From contig CM031602.1 of assembly GCA_018398815.1 (NCBI GenBank), positions 102,250,671 to 102,314,670 on the forward strand: a DNA stretch of 64,000 nucleotides, read 5' to 3'. Below are positions 1 to 13,283 of the stretch, one piece after another. The DNA comes from Conus ventricosus (taxonomy: Eukaryota > Mollusca > Gastropoda > Neogastropoda > Conidae). Position 1 is the stretch's first letter. Each line of letters begins with the position of its first letter. Under the pieces are notes generated by a model, which worked only from the letters and a program-made list of their open reading frames with translations, was not told the DNA's origin and did not search any database. Both the position numbers and the translations under genes were made by a program.

Positions 1-344
1 GGAAAAAGGCTAGAATACAGCAAAAATCCCGTTTTAAGGGGTTTGTAAGAAAGGCCGGTTTAAAAAAAGCTGTCTACTAACAAGCGCAGCTACATCACAA
101 ACAAGAAAAAAAGGGAAAAACCCTATAAACAGAAACTTATGAAAACCCACGCCAGCTAAAGAAAAAGGCTCTGTTCGGGGAACGGGGTTAAAATAGTTAC
201 TTTTAACCCGCCTTGGTTTGCTATCTTTACACTCGTTTTGTTTTAACGGCAGGGGCCCCAACGGGTCATAGGCCTCAGTGCCCACCCTGCTAAAAGTTGG
301 TTGAAAACAATTAAAACCCCCTAGCAAATTATTAAAGAATTAGG

Positions 345-477
345 CAAAGCGCTTGAGCTTGCTGGCATAATGGTAGTTTTTGTAGTGGGTTTTGTTACTA
401 TGGGCAAAGTTGCTGGTTTTTTCCCGGGCCCCATCTGTGGACTTGGGAGTGCTAGCTGTGGATTAAGTTTTAGGAAA
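345..477 (+). pseudogene. 3' end of a membrane-protein gene, second copy (virus-like element)
   Basis: The DNA from about 367 to 475 aligns by eye with the end of the membrane-protein gene at 15550-15680. Both show a G/T-rich stretch coding hydrophobic residues, then an AAAGT(A/T)G(T/C)TGG core, then an A-rich end just before the antisense ORF. In this copy the frame is broken by stops, and it lies in poor-quality sequence. The rest of the gene would lie before the window start. Seen: the alignment and the shared order with the next two features. Inferred: that it is a relic of a second element copy. Confidence 0.55.
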
Positions 478-548
478 TAAAGTATGACAAATCCAGTAAA
501 AGTAAAAATACAAAAAGGCTGTCTTTTCGCTGTTGACTGTCAGTGTGA
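478..548 (-). pseudogene. Relic of the tiny antisense hydrophobic ORF, second copy
   Basis: Read on the minus strand, this segment encodes VNSEKTA followed by an aromatic, hydrophobic run. The corresponding place in the better copy (15651-15734, minus) encodes MNNEKTA followed by a hydrophobic run. It lies directly after the membrane-gene relic, as in the better copy. No function is known to me. Confidence 0.45.
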
Positions 549-784
549 GGAGGTCAAAGGGGCTGCTTTTCTGGGCTGCTTTCTGGCTGTGGAGCGCTTA
601 TAACGGGATCGCTTTTCAGGGTGGGTATTTTTTTTTTAATGGATGGGGGGGCCCTTGGGTTTTAAAACCTTGATTGTGTCCTAAGTTTTGGTGTTCCACT
701 ATGGGGATTTCGTATTTAATTCTGTATCATCCAATCTGTAGTTAAGGTCAGGGGTACATTAAATCCATGGCCTAAAACAAAGTA

Positions 785-1295
785 CCTTTGACCTAGCTTG
801 CAAAAACGTCTTGATACCTTTATGCTGGCAGGAAAATAAAACAGCAGATTTAAATGCATTTTCAAAATATAAAAAATTTGTTTCTAGCACAAAACCCTTT
901 AGATTGATCCATAGCTAGACTTAGCGTGTGGTGCCCCTAATAGACCAAACGTATGCCCAATGGAGTCTTTAAGTCTTTGCACCCGGCATTGTTAGCCTTT
1001 CACTGTATCTAAGAAAAATGTTCCCCAACATTGGGGTGTTTTTGTTCTATGGTTTCCCAACGCCCCTTGTTTGTCGGGTTGAAAATGGGTGTGGCCGGCC
1101 AGTAGTCATAATTATATTCTTTTTTTACACCCCAAAAAATACACTGTGCAAACCCATGATTGCGGTCTAACTTTTGTCTAAAGTCATTGGGAAGGTTAAA
1201 TTTTAAAATTCGTTGCAGATTTTTTCTTGCAATAAGTCCATTGGATTTTAATGGATTAAACACGTTGTGCTGGGGAGGGGCAATTGTTCAGTTAG
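785..1295 (-). pseudogene. Gene X of the virus-like element, second copy
   Basis: An 84-residue minus-strand ORF (1009-1263) reads FNP...DRNHGFAQCIFWGV...YNYD. The same words, with changes, are found on the minus strand at 16340-16500 (FNPFSNR, then DRNHALGTPYFWGV). DNA similarity continues on both sides: 785-1010 matches 15980-16250, including the shared words ACCAAACGTA and TAAGA(A/T)AAATGTT. The copy is broken and in poor-quality sequence. I do not recognise the family. Its conserved position beside a packaging ATPase and membrane gene suggests a virion-related protein, which is inference only. Confidence 0.6.
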
Positions 1296-1599
1296 TTTTT
1301 CTCTGTCTGGTAATAAACATAAAAAGTTTTCTGATTTTACTAAAAGTTGGGTATTTTAAAATGGTTTGCATATAAAAACACCGCGCCAGTAGTTGCGCAG
1401 TAACGGCAAAATTGAAGATTCTGGTAAAACGTCATGGGGCGGGAGGGACCATGTGATGGCACTCTAATGTTATTGGGGGGTTTTAAAATTTAGTTAGGGG
1501 GTTTACAAGTCTGACTTAAAAGCCATATGTTTCGTTTGCAAGGGTTTAGAAAATGAACTCCAAAGTTTTGGGGGTTTAAAAAAAACGCCCTACATTGTA

Positions 1600-3400
1600 A
1601 GTGGCCTTTCTTTAATTTTTTTAAAAGTTTCCATTTTTTAAAATTATTTTTTTTTTTTAATTTTTTAAAAAAAAGATGTCATTCGGTGGGGGGTTGTAGA
1701 ATTTGCCCTTAAAGAAATTGGTTTTAAAGTAAAATGGTTTAACATATTAAAAGAGTTTAGAATAACTGGGTGGATGTTAAGGACAAACAAGGCAATCTAT
1801 TAAAACTTTTAAAAAAATACCGAGGGAACTACAGCTTTTTTTTTTTTAAAGAGAATGTTTAGCTTTTTTGGGCTTTAAGAAAAAAATTAATGAGGAAAAT
1901 CTATAATTATATAAATTTTCCGAATTTCAAGAAAAAAGGGAGTACTTTTTGCTGAAGCCTTGCTCAATTTTAGGTTTTATGACAGGGGTGAAACATATCA
2001 TATTAAAAAATTTTGCATTAAAAGCGGTCTTTATGAGTATTTAGGCATTGGGAAACCAGCCGTTTTTCTCGTGAACCCAAATGTTGTATGCCATTAAACA
2101 GTTAAAAAAAAAAATAAATTTGTTTATGGCCACCCACTATTTTAAAAGCACTGCCATTTTTTAAAGGGCGGGGTTTTTTGCGTTATCAGTTTTATAAGTT
2201 TGACGGAAACAGTAAATTTAAAGAATTAATTGGGGGGCCTTAAATTCATTGGATGTAAAAATAAAAATCAAATGAAAAGCCAGTTGTTTTTTTTAAATTT
2301 TATTAAAGTGCTGGAAAAAAGAGCGTACTGTAAACCTTTTTTTTATGTGCCTGGACAGAAGGTAAATATGGGGTTTCACGATCACCCATCCTTTCTGCCG
2401 GAAACCACACACACCCCCGTTTTAAATTGACGTTTTCGTCAATTTTTGACGTTTTGCCGTGTTAATCTTAGTTTTAAAACGGGTGTTGATTTTGACAAAA
2501 ACATATGAATAGCGGATTTGTATGTAAAAAGGGGGGGTCTTCTGCGAATGGATGGGGATTAAAACCGTATATTTACCTTCTCTAAAGCGCTTTTTATTAC
2601 TTTTATATCTTTATTTTTTAATTTACGAAAAATGTTGGGGTTTTAAAAAAATGAGACCAAAGTAAATTCGGGGATAGAAAAACTATATAAGATGGAAAAA
2701 AAATTTGGGAGTGACAAAAAATTTAAAGAAATAGTTGAGTGAAGTAGACATGAAATTATACCTACAAACGTTCAGGAAGTGTGACACTGTATCGAAAAAA
2801 CCCCAGGTTTCTTCGATGGAGCCGCCAGAAAAAGGCTTTTGGCCTTTTCGTTTGATTATAAAACGCCTGATGATAGAAAACAGGGAAAATTGGGTTTCAA
2901 CAAAACAGAAAAAAAGTTATTAGCTATCGCGACCTTTAATTCTAAGGGGTGATCACAGTTACCATTTTAACCATGCAAGTGAGGAGGCAGGTTAGGGGTT
3001 CTGGAGGGTCTGAAGGACAGCCTTGAAATCAATTGAAACAACAAATTTTTTCCTATATTTGGGTAATTTTTACCTTCCTCTCCAAAAGGTTAATTTAAAA
3101 ACAAGCAGTTTTAAACAACATAATTTCTGAAGCATGTGTTTTATGTGGTGGTTTTTGCACTTTTAAAATTCCTGTCAAAAATTTTTTGCAAACAGAGTCC
3201 CCAATTTGAACAAAACAAAGATAGCCTGAACTTTGAAAAGAAAACCCTTTTCCATGAGTTAGAAAGTTATCTCATTTTGAAGACCAAAAGAAAACCAATC
3301 ACCGAAAACCTACACAGGGTCTGTAGAAGACAATCTAGTGCCTCAAAGGATTTCCCCCAACCCCCTACTTTGGTGAACCATTTATGAATCATGTAGATTG
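1600..3400 (+). other. Unassigned coding-like, AT-rich segment of the virus-like element
   Basis: Short plus-strand stretches read like protein (1690-1790, 1960-2080, 2735-2925, 3136-3387), but stops and homopolymer runs break them and I can assign none. The stretch near 2000-2080 contains an I-x-x-G-x-Y pattern and lies where the capsid-type gene would be if this copy had the layout of the 15-19 kb copy. That comparison is weak. No ATPase motif was seen here. Confidence 0.25.
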
Positions 3401-6400
3401 ATACTTTTTGCGTATAAAAAGGCTTAGTATTAATCGAAAAAAGCAACTGTTACCCTATTAAAAAGCATCCACAAAAAAGGGTTTTTTTGTAGAAGATGTT
3501 TGGTCGAATCCCCACTATAGAAGGCGCCAGTATATTTGAAAACGTTTTGTAGTGCGAAACCCAAACTCCTCAACCAAAAACCCGGGGTCTAAAAGTTAGT
3601 TTTAAAAAACGCAAAAGCAGATGGGGTCCATCGGTTTTTTGCTGATTTTGAATCAATTTTGCCGCAGTACTAGGGCCCTCAACAAGAACAAAAAAAACCC
3701 TTATTAACCCCCCAAGATTGTTTTATGCGTTTTAGTTGTTGGGTCAGAGGGGTACAACCCCCCAGTGTTTACAGGGCCCCCATAGCTAGTCTTTTTTACG
3801 ACACATGAAAAACCTTGCAATTATACTCAACCCAACTAAAATCTTTCGACATTTTTATGCCCCCCTCAGAAACTCAAAAATAGGAAAATGAAATTTTCAT
3901 TTTTGAAGGAAATTGAATGAAGATTTGAATTGGGCTTCTTTTGTTTTAATTTTTGAAAATAAAAATATTTGGCTTTTAGTTTTTTGGGGATAGTTTTTTT
4001 TGCACAAAAAAAACTATGTTTTTTACCACACCAAACAAGAAAACAGCAAAAAGTGAAAAAAAAAGTTTGTATTGCACCTACCCCCTGTAAATGAAAGTAA
4101 AACAGTTTGGAAGTTATAAAGCGTCACACTGTGCAGAGCCCAGTCCACGACCCCCCCCCCCCCCCTTCCCCACCAACCCCTTGCCGACTTCAACCCCTCC
4201 TTTCACCCCTCATTTTCCCCTTCCTTTCCGTCTGCCCGGTGTCACCCCCACGGCAGCCCGCCCCCCTCTCGCGCTGATTTTCACTCACTGGACAACCAGA
4301 CACATTGCCCCGTACACATACCCTGGTGTTCGACGATTCACTAAACACACCTGAGGTAAAAGGGCCCCTACCAATAACTGACAAAATAGGTCGGCAATTC
4401 CCCACTATCTCTCTCCCCTTTCATGCTCGGTGGTCGTTGAATAAAAATTATTGTCTTTGTCAAAAATCTCGCGACCTGCTCAGCTGTGTAAATACTTGAT
4501 TTGGTCGCTGGTTTTGTCAAAGATTGCCGCCATCTTTGCAAGCGAGACACGAAGTGGTGGTCACCCCGTCAGGAGGAAAAAGGGGTTTCCCCCCTCACGG
4601 GGGTCATTTACATTTATTTTAAGACTACCGCATAAAAGGTTTTCTACGAAAACTCATTTGAGCCCGTTGTAGAAATAGTAACGAAGAAATTCAGAAAAAT
4701 GCATGACGTCAGGGAAATGCCAATGGGCCGGAAAAGCACTTTTTTTACGCGTCGCTGGTGACAAAAAGGTCCCAAAGGGGTTTAAAATTGCCTTTTGAAT
4801 ATTTTTCGGATCGTCGTTGTGACATTTTAAATTTTACGAAAGGGAAATGTTGCCCATACCCCAACCCTACAGATTGTTTGCACTAAAACATGAATAGTTG
4901 ACCTTTTACTTGGATCATAATCACTAGGTATTTGGTTTTTTTACAGTAAGATGCGACGCCATACTAATTCCTCCACGCAATCCGTTTAAATCATCTGAAG
5001 AGGGCGGTCAGACAATAAAATCATCTCTACTCCAGAAACTTTAAGAAAGCATCCAACTCACCCCGGGGCGCAAAAATGAAATGCGGGGGGATCCGGGCAA
5101 AATTTGTTTCATGCGGTCTTTCTAAAATTTTTCAAAGACGCCCCGCCAACAAACAAACGTCGCCATCAAGCTGAATCATGTGTCTCCCACTTTTTACACT
5201 CTTCTTCTGCCAGCTTCTTGGCATCTGGTAATCAGAATCACTGAGTCCTTTCCTCTAAGATAGAAAGAACGCGCCTTTAGGCGGATGTTTCTTCGTCAAA
5301 CCTTTGCCAACTTTTTGTACCAAAAGGGGAAAAAACGCCCTTTCAACAAGATTGGGTAAAAAATTCTTCTGTTTTTGGGGCGGGTTTTAAAGGGGACATA
5401 GTAGTGATTTTATGATCCCACAGGGTGCTAAGCTTAAAAGAATGTTTTTCAGTTAAAAGACATGTACTTTTTGATGACTGTGCAATGCATTTTATCCTGA
5501 AGGCGCTGGTTATGCTTTCAATTAAAATGAGAGTCTAACCTCCAAGTTGTGAAAGAAGATGGGGAGCTTCCATGTCTTTGGTTCAAACTTTGTTTAAAAT
5601 TGCATTTATGTGGCTGCTCCCTGAACTTCCCACTAAGTGTCATGGCTCTTACAGTTGGATTTCTTCCCTGCTGTCGGCTCATGTTGTTTTTGTTAAACCC
5701 CAAATCCAACAATGTGTGGCTGATTTATACTGTTGTTGGTCTTCAGGGCGTCCATGTTTCAGATAAATTTTTAGATTATTTGAACAAGCATTACCAATTG
5801 TGGGTGCGCTGTAAAAATCTAACCCCATTGGGGCCTTGCCATCCGACCGAAAAAAATGAAACAAAAAACAAACTGATGATTTCTCACTAAGACTGTTTTT
5901 TTAGTTTTTGGGGGGGTTTGGTCCCCTTTATAAGGAAAGAAAGCGACTCGAGTCTGCGAAACAACATATGGACTCGTTTGCAACCGGTTCCGTTCTTAAA
6001 AAAAAAACCTTCTACCCTTTTTCGGCGAATTGTTCTGTTTTACAGTAAATGGGGTAATCTTTTTTTTTAAAGTTCAAGCGCGGCTTTAACGGGTGGAATT
6101 TTTGTTAAACACTCCCCAATTTTGTTTTTGCCCCTTTTTGAAGGATGCTGCATTTTGTCTACTCATTGTGCTATCAAAGTGTAATGTTGGACTTTTTGGG
6201 TAAATCCCCCATGGGTTTTTTCTGGATCACCATTTTGGGCGCTTTGGGCCCCGCAAAGGGACCAATTTTTTTTTTCAGACCATGGTTTATATTAACAGTT
6301 AGGTTTTTTTGTTCTCAAACTGATCAATTTTGTCCCGCTAACAGGAAAGGATATTCCCTAAAATTAAGATCTTTTTTGTAAGGGGGGTTGTTAGACATTC

Positions 6401-9320
6401 TCTGCTTTTTGCGGGCGTAATGCCCTTGCGAGAACAACCCAAAAAAAACATTTGTTGCTGTATTTATGTTTAAAATGTCTTGGGGAACTAATGTGGGGTA
6501 GTGGAATGTAAAATTTTTACAATCGGCGCCCCTACTTAGCCTTTTTTTAATTGATCTCTATGACTACCCCCTGACCAACCCGACCTCTCATTTTGGCTTC
6601 TTCGGGGCCACATCAACTGGTTAAACGGTGGGGCCCCCAAACCAAAGGTGTTAAGATTATGGAAAGAATAGTCTATTGTTTAGTTGGACCCAAATTTAAT
6701 TTTTTTTCTTTTTTTTGTTATATAGTCGATTAAAACAGCTAACATTACTTTAAATGGGGGGTCTTTTTAGGGTTTTCCGGAACTTGAGAAAAAGCTGAAA
6801 CACTTGCCTGGGTTTGCTAATCAATGACTTCTAGACTGTTTCCCTTTAAAGTTTTGATAAATCTTCTTCCTAAGATTTTTTCAAACAATTCGTCTGGACC
6901 TTATATATCTTATCCATGCTGAGTTTTCTTTTCTAATCAAAAAAATTTATTTAAATTAAAAAAAAAAATAATCAGAATCAATATCAACGGGCTTTTTGCG
7001 TTTTACCAAAATAAATTAAAAAAAAACACCTTTGGCGTTGTTTTTAGCTGTTTTGAACGAGTTTAATGTTTTGTTTACTTTTTTTAAAAAGTCCTTTTTT
7101 TATCGCCGGGGTCTGGATTTTAAAAAATTGCCTTGCCTTTTTTTTAAAATCCACTTTGTCTTTTTTGTCTCAAACGGCCCCGTAAACAACTAAATTCTTT
7201 ATTCGTGAGTTTAGTCAATTAGTGCTTTTTTTATTACAGTTTGAATGAACTAAGTTTAGCTTTTTTGTTGAACCTACTGTTGCTTTTGGGGTTTAGTTTT
7301 TAAGTTTTTGCTAAAAGCACTTACAGTATGAACACAGGCCAAAAGTTAAAAAACAAAACCCCCCTGAGGTAAAAGCTGCGGGTGCACCCCCGCCCGTTGC
7401 AAGAGACCTACACTTGTTCTGCCCATACAGCACCAAAAGTCGATCCCCCCGTTTAACATATGCAAAAAGCATTTAAAAGGTGCAGAATCCTTCGTTTGGT
7501 TTTGGGGTGATTTTTAAAGGTCCCCTTAGTTTTTTTTTTGCATTTTTTGTAATTTTGGTTTTTCTGAAGGTTTTATGTCGGGTTTTCTCTATCCCCCTTT
7601 TTTTGGGCTCTGGTGTTGTAGACATATTGGGTTAAACCTTAAAGGGGGATGCTTTTTTAAAATAAAAAAATAATTTAGTAATGTATATCTTTTTTTCTTT
7701 TTTTGAATATTCACTGGGATTTTTATATTAAAAAAAAATGAATTAAAAAGGGTTTTTCGCCCTCTTTTTTTTTTCAATTTTAATGTTTATTACGTCTTTA
7801 AAACCCTTTTCCCGCTTCCCTGTAACTATTTCCTTGTTTCCTTTGGTCAACATAAACCGTATTTTGTTGTTAATAATCTCAAGTCTAACACTGTGAAGTT
7901 GATCTTTAGACAAGGTCTACGTTTGGGTTCTACACCCCCCCCCCCAAAAAAATTTTTTTATTTCGTCAAAATGCTTAAGGTTTAAACCCCCTAGCGTGAT
8001 TGGTTAGGAATACCCCTCAATTTGAAATTGACTTTCGTTTTTTTTGATTAATAAATTTTCACTACCTTTTGAATGGGTTTTTATTTACACAGCAATAAAA
8101 TCCCTTTAAGGTTTGCTGAGGCGCTAGATTAAAATTCCCTTAGTGTCTGCCTTGCTTTTGGGAAAAGTTGATGATGAACACTCTTGTAATATATTCTAAT
8201 TTTGACTGTATTTTTGCTCAATCAGCCTTGCAAATTAGGGTTTTCTAACAACGTCAAACTCTTTGATGCGAAATGCTTACTTTGCTTCGGTGTCTGAGAT
8301 CTGTAACACGTTTTTTTATTATTTTAAAGTTAGTTCGATGACAACTGTCTTTTAAAGTCCTTGAAAGTTGGGCATGCGCTTTTAAACTCAAAATTAGGGG
8401 ATGAAAAAGCATTACCATACCCATAAATACGTTATACTTGTTGCCGGCTTTAGCTTTTTCAGCGCCCATTTATGTTTTATGCTTCATTTTTTCTATTCCT
8501 TGAAAGCAAATCGCCCCTTTTTAAACCCCGGGTTGCCTAAATCAAATAATTAAAAATATGTCGCATTGTGAAAAAATATTTCTTGCCCTCAAGTTTTATA
8601 GTTTTCTTAACGTTGCCCGTCCCCAATTTTGGACAAAGTCCTTTTGGGTTGTTGCTGATTCATTTATTTGAAAGTAAGTTTCCCCAGAGCCCGGGACTAC
8701 TTCATCTGCCCCAGGGCTGGGAAATTTTACATAAGAATTTTATCTGCATCAATAGTAAGGGTTATTTGGAACAGTAATATTCCGTTTTTTCCCTTAAAGC
8801 CAAAGGGCCTTTCAGTTTCCAAAGGGGTCAAGAAATTGAGCCATATGCTTGTGACATTTTTTTATAAAGCAAAAAAAAAGTTTATTTAAAAAATCAGATT
8901 TTTAATTTAAGAATAAGATGTTTTTTATCCCGGGGACCTTTGGGGGAAATACCCTTTTTTCGCCCCTTTTGCCTCTTTGGCAGTTCAAAAAAGGGTCAGA
9001 CAAAACCCTTTTGGGCAAAAACCCCCAAATTTTGCTTAATGTTTTGAAAGAAAAAAATTTTTTTTTGAAAAACGCAAGGGAAACTTTCGGTTTGGATATC
9101 CAGACCTAAATTTTGTAGGAAATACAATTAAAAAGGTCAAGGGGAAAAGGGTCGCCCTTTTGGTTACAACCCCAAATTTGGGGGGAAAACATTGCAGGTT
9201 GAAAACCAACAAACCCCCGCTAACCAAAATTTTAAAAAAAAAGAACTTAAAATTTTAAAAATTCCAGACAAAATAATAAATTCAATAGAACAGCAAAACC
9301 GTTTTAGAAGAAAAAAGCAT
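3400..9320. other. Long stretch with no recognisable gene
   Basis: This is mostly low-quality AT-rich sequence. ORFs of 60-113 codons occur (for example 5549-5890 plus, 8254-8469 minus), but none shows a motif I know. A cleaner, C-rich island lies at about 4085-4700, with a C run at 4150-4166. It could be part of the virus-like element, its flank, or host DNA. Confidence 0.4.
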
Positions 9321-9329
9321 TAAAAACTA

Positions 9330-9554
9330 TACACGATCCACCGCGCCCATGGGGGAAATAAGGCCCTTGATCATGCTTTTAGAAGCTCAAGGGGAATTTA
9401 AAAAACAATTTAGCAAAAACGTGGAACTAAAGCAATAAAAAGAGAAAAAAAAAACTCGTTGAGGCGACGACTCCAACTTTTGCACTGATATTAAAGAAAG
9501 AAACCCCAAAGATAAAAGACTTGAACAGAAAGATCAGCAAGACTAGAAGTGCTG
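9330..9554 (+). pseudogene. 5' part of an interrupted coiled-coil gene (virus-like element)
   Basis: The plus strand reads as charged, Lys/Glu-rich protein with one stop in the poor-quality sequence, and runs up to 9554. The same reading resumes at 15227 after the Jockey insertion, and both sides share the 10-bp duplication. The encoded segment is helical in character and rich in K, E and T. It probably forms the N-terminal half of the protein continued at 15227-15399. The start codon cannot be placed. Confidence 0.55.
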
Positions 9555-9564
9555 CTACTAACCA
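9555..9564. repeat. Target-site duplication, left copy (Jockey copy 1)
   Basis: The sequence CTACTAACCA occurs here and again at 15227-15236, at the two ends of a minus-strand Jockey-type LINE. The left copy is followed by a damaged form of the family's 3' tail and the right copy follows the family's 5' end. Confidence 0.8.
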
Positions 9565-9643
9565 TAGATAAAAATTTTGCTTTTGCCCAGCCACCGCAAA
9601 GGGCCCTATCGGCTGTCACCCGTTAAAATAACTCACCTCATTT

Positions 9644-9668
9644 AAAAAAAAAAAAAAAAAAAAAAAAA
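9644..9668. repeat. A25 run in Jockey 3' UTR (copy 1)
   Basis: A run of 25 A. In element sense it is an internal poly-T tract roughly 80 nt before the 3' end. The same tract is 28 nt in copy 2 and 42 nt in copy 3, so it belongs to the family and is not a poly-A tail. Confidence 0.85.
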
Positions 9669-11403
9669 CTTTTACACACCTGTTTTTAAATGACATCGGC
9701 TACAAACACACCAGAAACTTTGTTAAAAATCTTTCTGCCGTAAAAAACTTAAAACAGATGAAAAATGTTAATTTTTTCCTCAAAAACTCAAGGGTCACGT
9801 GGCGGGGGATCCCTGAAAAGGACTTCATGGCTGCTGTAAAAAGTCCCGGTTCCATCGGCAAATCCCCAAAACCTAAAAAAAATGGTTATTGTGAGTGCGC
9901 ATGACATGGAAATGCCCACGGGTTTTCACTCTTTAAAAAAAATAAACATGGGTAAAAAACGAATGGGGGGTGCAGCTGGCACAGAAAACCCTTTCCTCTT
10001 TAGCCACCCGACGTAGAGGGAGGGGGAAATCCCCAAGGGTTTTTACGGATTGGAAGAGTTTTTTTAGTCCGTCTGTGTGTTCCCAAACCTCCCGCCAGAG
10101 GTCTCTCAATTAACGTTAATTTTGGGTTTCACACGAGCAGGGGGTATAAGTGTTGGACAGTTTTTTTTTGGGCGTTCTTGGTAAACGATCAAACCCTTTC
10201 GTTCCCGCCGATCCAAAATGACCCGGGAACCCCAAACAAGGTAATGTTTTAACCGTCCGCCTTCAAATTACTAAAAAGTTTAAAAAAAAAATAACAGTTT
10301 TTGGGCGAAGGATGCGGCCACTATGGCCTCCCAAAACTGCAGCGAATCCGACGAACCGAAAGCCCTCTTTGAAGAATGCAATTATCTTCAAAGCCAAAAA
10401 CCAGAGCAGTAAGTTCAGCAGAATTGACGAAACTGAAGAAATTTCCAAGTATTTAAAGGACCCAGGGCAAAAGGGCACAGGCACTCCCCCTTTAGACTTG
10501 GAAACCCTCAGTGAAAAATTTTTGACAGGTTTGGAAATTTCAAAAAGACCACAAAAATGCCTTGTACGCCCGAGGCTGGTGACTCTTGCGAAAAAGCTGC
10601 AAGATCAAAACAAACTGGCGGAAAAACTCCCCGGTGGGTTATCCGGAAACTTTGAAAAAAACAAAATTTTCACCTAGGGCTAACCGCATTTCCCCACTGA
10701 GGCTGCTACGAAACCAAACGGGGGAATACATTTTTGGGTTTTTTTTCAAATTACTTTGGAACGGAAGGACAAAGAACCCGTAATAGGCAGGATTCTGCGG
10801 TTTTGAGAACAGTCGGGTATAAAATTTTAAAGCGTTTCACCTGCGGTTGGACAAGAAGGGGTTCATCCGCCTCTGCGTAAGGCTGTACACAGGGGGGGTC
10901 GGAACGCTCCAAGACAGGACAAGCCCTTGTGGTGGGTGGGTCTAAAGTTTTAGGAAGAGGGGCTTGCAGAGCCGTACAGGGGCAACCCTAGTCTAGTTTG
11001 GGGAAAAAGGCCAAGGCAAGGCTTTGAGAGGTGCAGCAAAATTTTCTTATCAGGCCCCAGGCGGTGTTGCTACGCCCCCAGTATTCAAGCTTTCTGGAAA
11101 AATTTTGAGGTTTTTGATGTGGCTGAGAAAGTTTGGTTTTTGGGCAAAAATCCCCAGGAATTTTGGGTTCTTTTACAAGGAAAGGTGGACTTGTCTGCGA
11201 ATTTAGGATCATCAAAAGAATCGACGAAAAAAGTGGGAAAAGAATTACTGAGTTTTTGGACGGGAGAAGGGGGCCCCTTTTTCCCCGGGCCCCCTGTTGG
11301 ATTTGTTGACGCCCAAAATTGGAGTCGCGGGTTTTCACTGTGGTAAAAAGCCCAACGCATACAGCGCAAGTCATCAACAAAAAGAGAGGACTCGGTGCCC
11401 GTC

Positions 11404-11668
11404 TTACCGATTGGGCAAAGCTTTATTTAAAGTGAAAAGGGCGGGAGAAAGGGGTGTCCCCTGAGGAACACCCAAATCCTGCCCTGGATTTGGGGGGGTG
11501 GTGCCAAAAGCCCCGGAACTGCGATCGGCTAAAAATTTTTTTAATGCAGACAGGTGACCCCAAAACCCAAATCGTGAGGTCCCTGAGGGCCCTGCTTTCC
11601 CGTGGTGTCGTACGCCTTTTCGGGTCGAAAAAGATAGCAACTTTTGCTGCTGTTAAAAAGGCGTGCAA
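11404..11668 (-). pseudogene. Jockey ORF2, reverse transcriptase core (copy 1)
   Basis: The minus-strand frame 11404-11640 ends with LGVPQGTPLSPALF, the conserved motif of LINE reverse transcriptases. The overlapping frame 11423-11668 contains AIFFD, the first catalytic-aspartate strand. The two motifs are in different frames, so at least one frameshift separates them. The cleaner copy at 36546-36890 has both in one frame. Confidence 0.75.
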
Positions 11669-13025
11669 TGGGGGTTTCCAGACGGTTAGATGGTCAAAAA
11701 CCCTCGAGTGGTACTTCCAAACCGCACTGTTTCACTGGCCAAAAGACCACGTTTTCCAGCTTCCACATCAGACGGGGTTGACCTCTTTTTATCACCTTCG
11801 AGGCAGTGGGGCAAATATTGGGCGATAGTTGGATGGGTTGGTAGGGCCCTTTCCCCGGGCTTTGGAAAGGGGAAAGACAGGGCTTTCCGCCAGGAGGGCG
11901 GAAAGGACCCGTGGTCCCGATTTTGGTTTTAGACTGGGAAAAGGGTTGGAAAACAGCCTTTGGAAAATGTTTTTCCCGGGAAAAGAATGTATCCAGACCA
12001 GGGGCAGAATAGGGCAGGGGTTTTTAAGCTGATTTTAGTTCAACGATTGAAAAAAGGGAAAATTTTAGGTTTTTGAGTTGTCTGATGTGAAATTGTATGA
12101 AAGATTTCTCTCTAACCTCTTTTTTTCTTAAAAAGACTGCAATTTTTTGAAGAAGGGAGTTTGTTGGATGGTGGAGGCCAACAGATTGGCAACAGCTTGT
12201 TTGTCAGTGCCAGAGCTCAGCAAGTTTCAAGTGATGAAGGAGGGGGGGTGTTCTTCCCTTTGTTTTTCTAATGAGTTTCCCAAACTTTTTTCTTGGAGTT
12301 TTAGATGTCACCTGGGGCAGAAGTTTTTCCCCGGGACCGACGTTTTTTGATTTTGAAAGTGTGTCTCGATTTTGCACGGAGGTTTCTGAGGCTGAGCCGT
12401 TTGCGAACTTTTGAAATTTGTTGGCAGTCTGAAATTTAACCAGGGTTTTTTGGGATTTGGAGTTTGTGGCGACACTGGAATACAGGTTTTAGCACGTTTA
12501 AAACAGTGTTAGTCAGAGTTGACTGGGTTTTGGACTCTGAAAAAATCAGTGTCCTGGAAATTTTTTTAAAATATGGTTGAAAATGATCCCCGTTTGCTTT
12601 TTTATAATTTGGGTGTTTAGAACGAGGCGGTTTCAGTTAAAAATAGGGGTGAAAAGAACAGGGAAATGGTCACTTCCGTGCAGATCTCTGGGAAGCCCCC
12701 TCAAGTCCAGGACCCGCGAGGGTCACCCGCAAATCAAGCACGAAATGAACCTGTGGAAAGTGGGGATAAATTGCAATCCTCGTTCAGACAACAAAAAAAC
12801 CAAAACTGAAAGGACATCCTCAATTTGCAAACCTCTGGTGAGACTGGCACTACCCCCAAAAGGTTGGGACCCTTTTAAATACCCAACAGCAAAAACGGGC
12901 GAGAAGTTCCCTATCAGACTACAAGGTCCTACGACAAAAAGGGACGAAGGAGTAGATAAAGAAAAATTGTCACAGTCTTGGGAAGTGACTCTCGCGCTAA
13001 TCCGAAGGAGGTAGCAGAAGACAGG

Positions 13026-13283
13026 CTATACAACAAAATTTTGTGAGGAGAAGGGCAAAAACCGCCCGAAAGTCCCAACTGGTGGTTGTGCAGGTTTTGA
13101 AAAAATATTAAAACCAGAAAGAGTAAAGGTCTTCTGGCTTTGAATTTGAGTTTCTTGAAAAAGCCACGACGGAAGGTTTAGAGATTGACACAGAAGCGCA
13201 GTCCTGAGTTGGAATTTAATCCCCGGATATTCCCAAAGAAATTGTCTATCCGGTGCAAGGCGAAAAAAGGGGGAAACAGGCAT
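13026..13283 (-). pseudogene. Jockey ORF2, endonuclease N-terminus (copy 1)
   Basis: The minus-strand frame contains QETQIQSQKTFTLSGFN. The same residues occur in the cleaner copy at 38258-38557. The pattern (a QET metal-binding glutamate after the first strand) is that of the APE-like endonuclease of Jockey/CR1-type LINEs, which nicks the target DNA. This copy is truncated by frameshifts. Confidence 0.75.
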
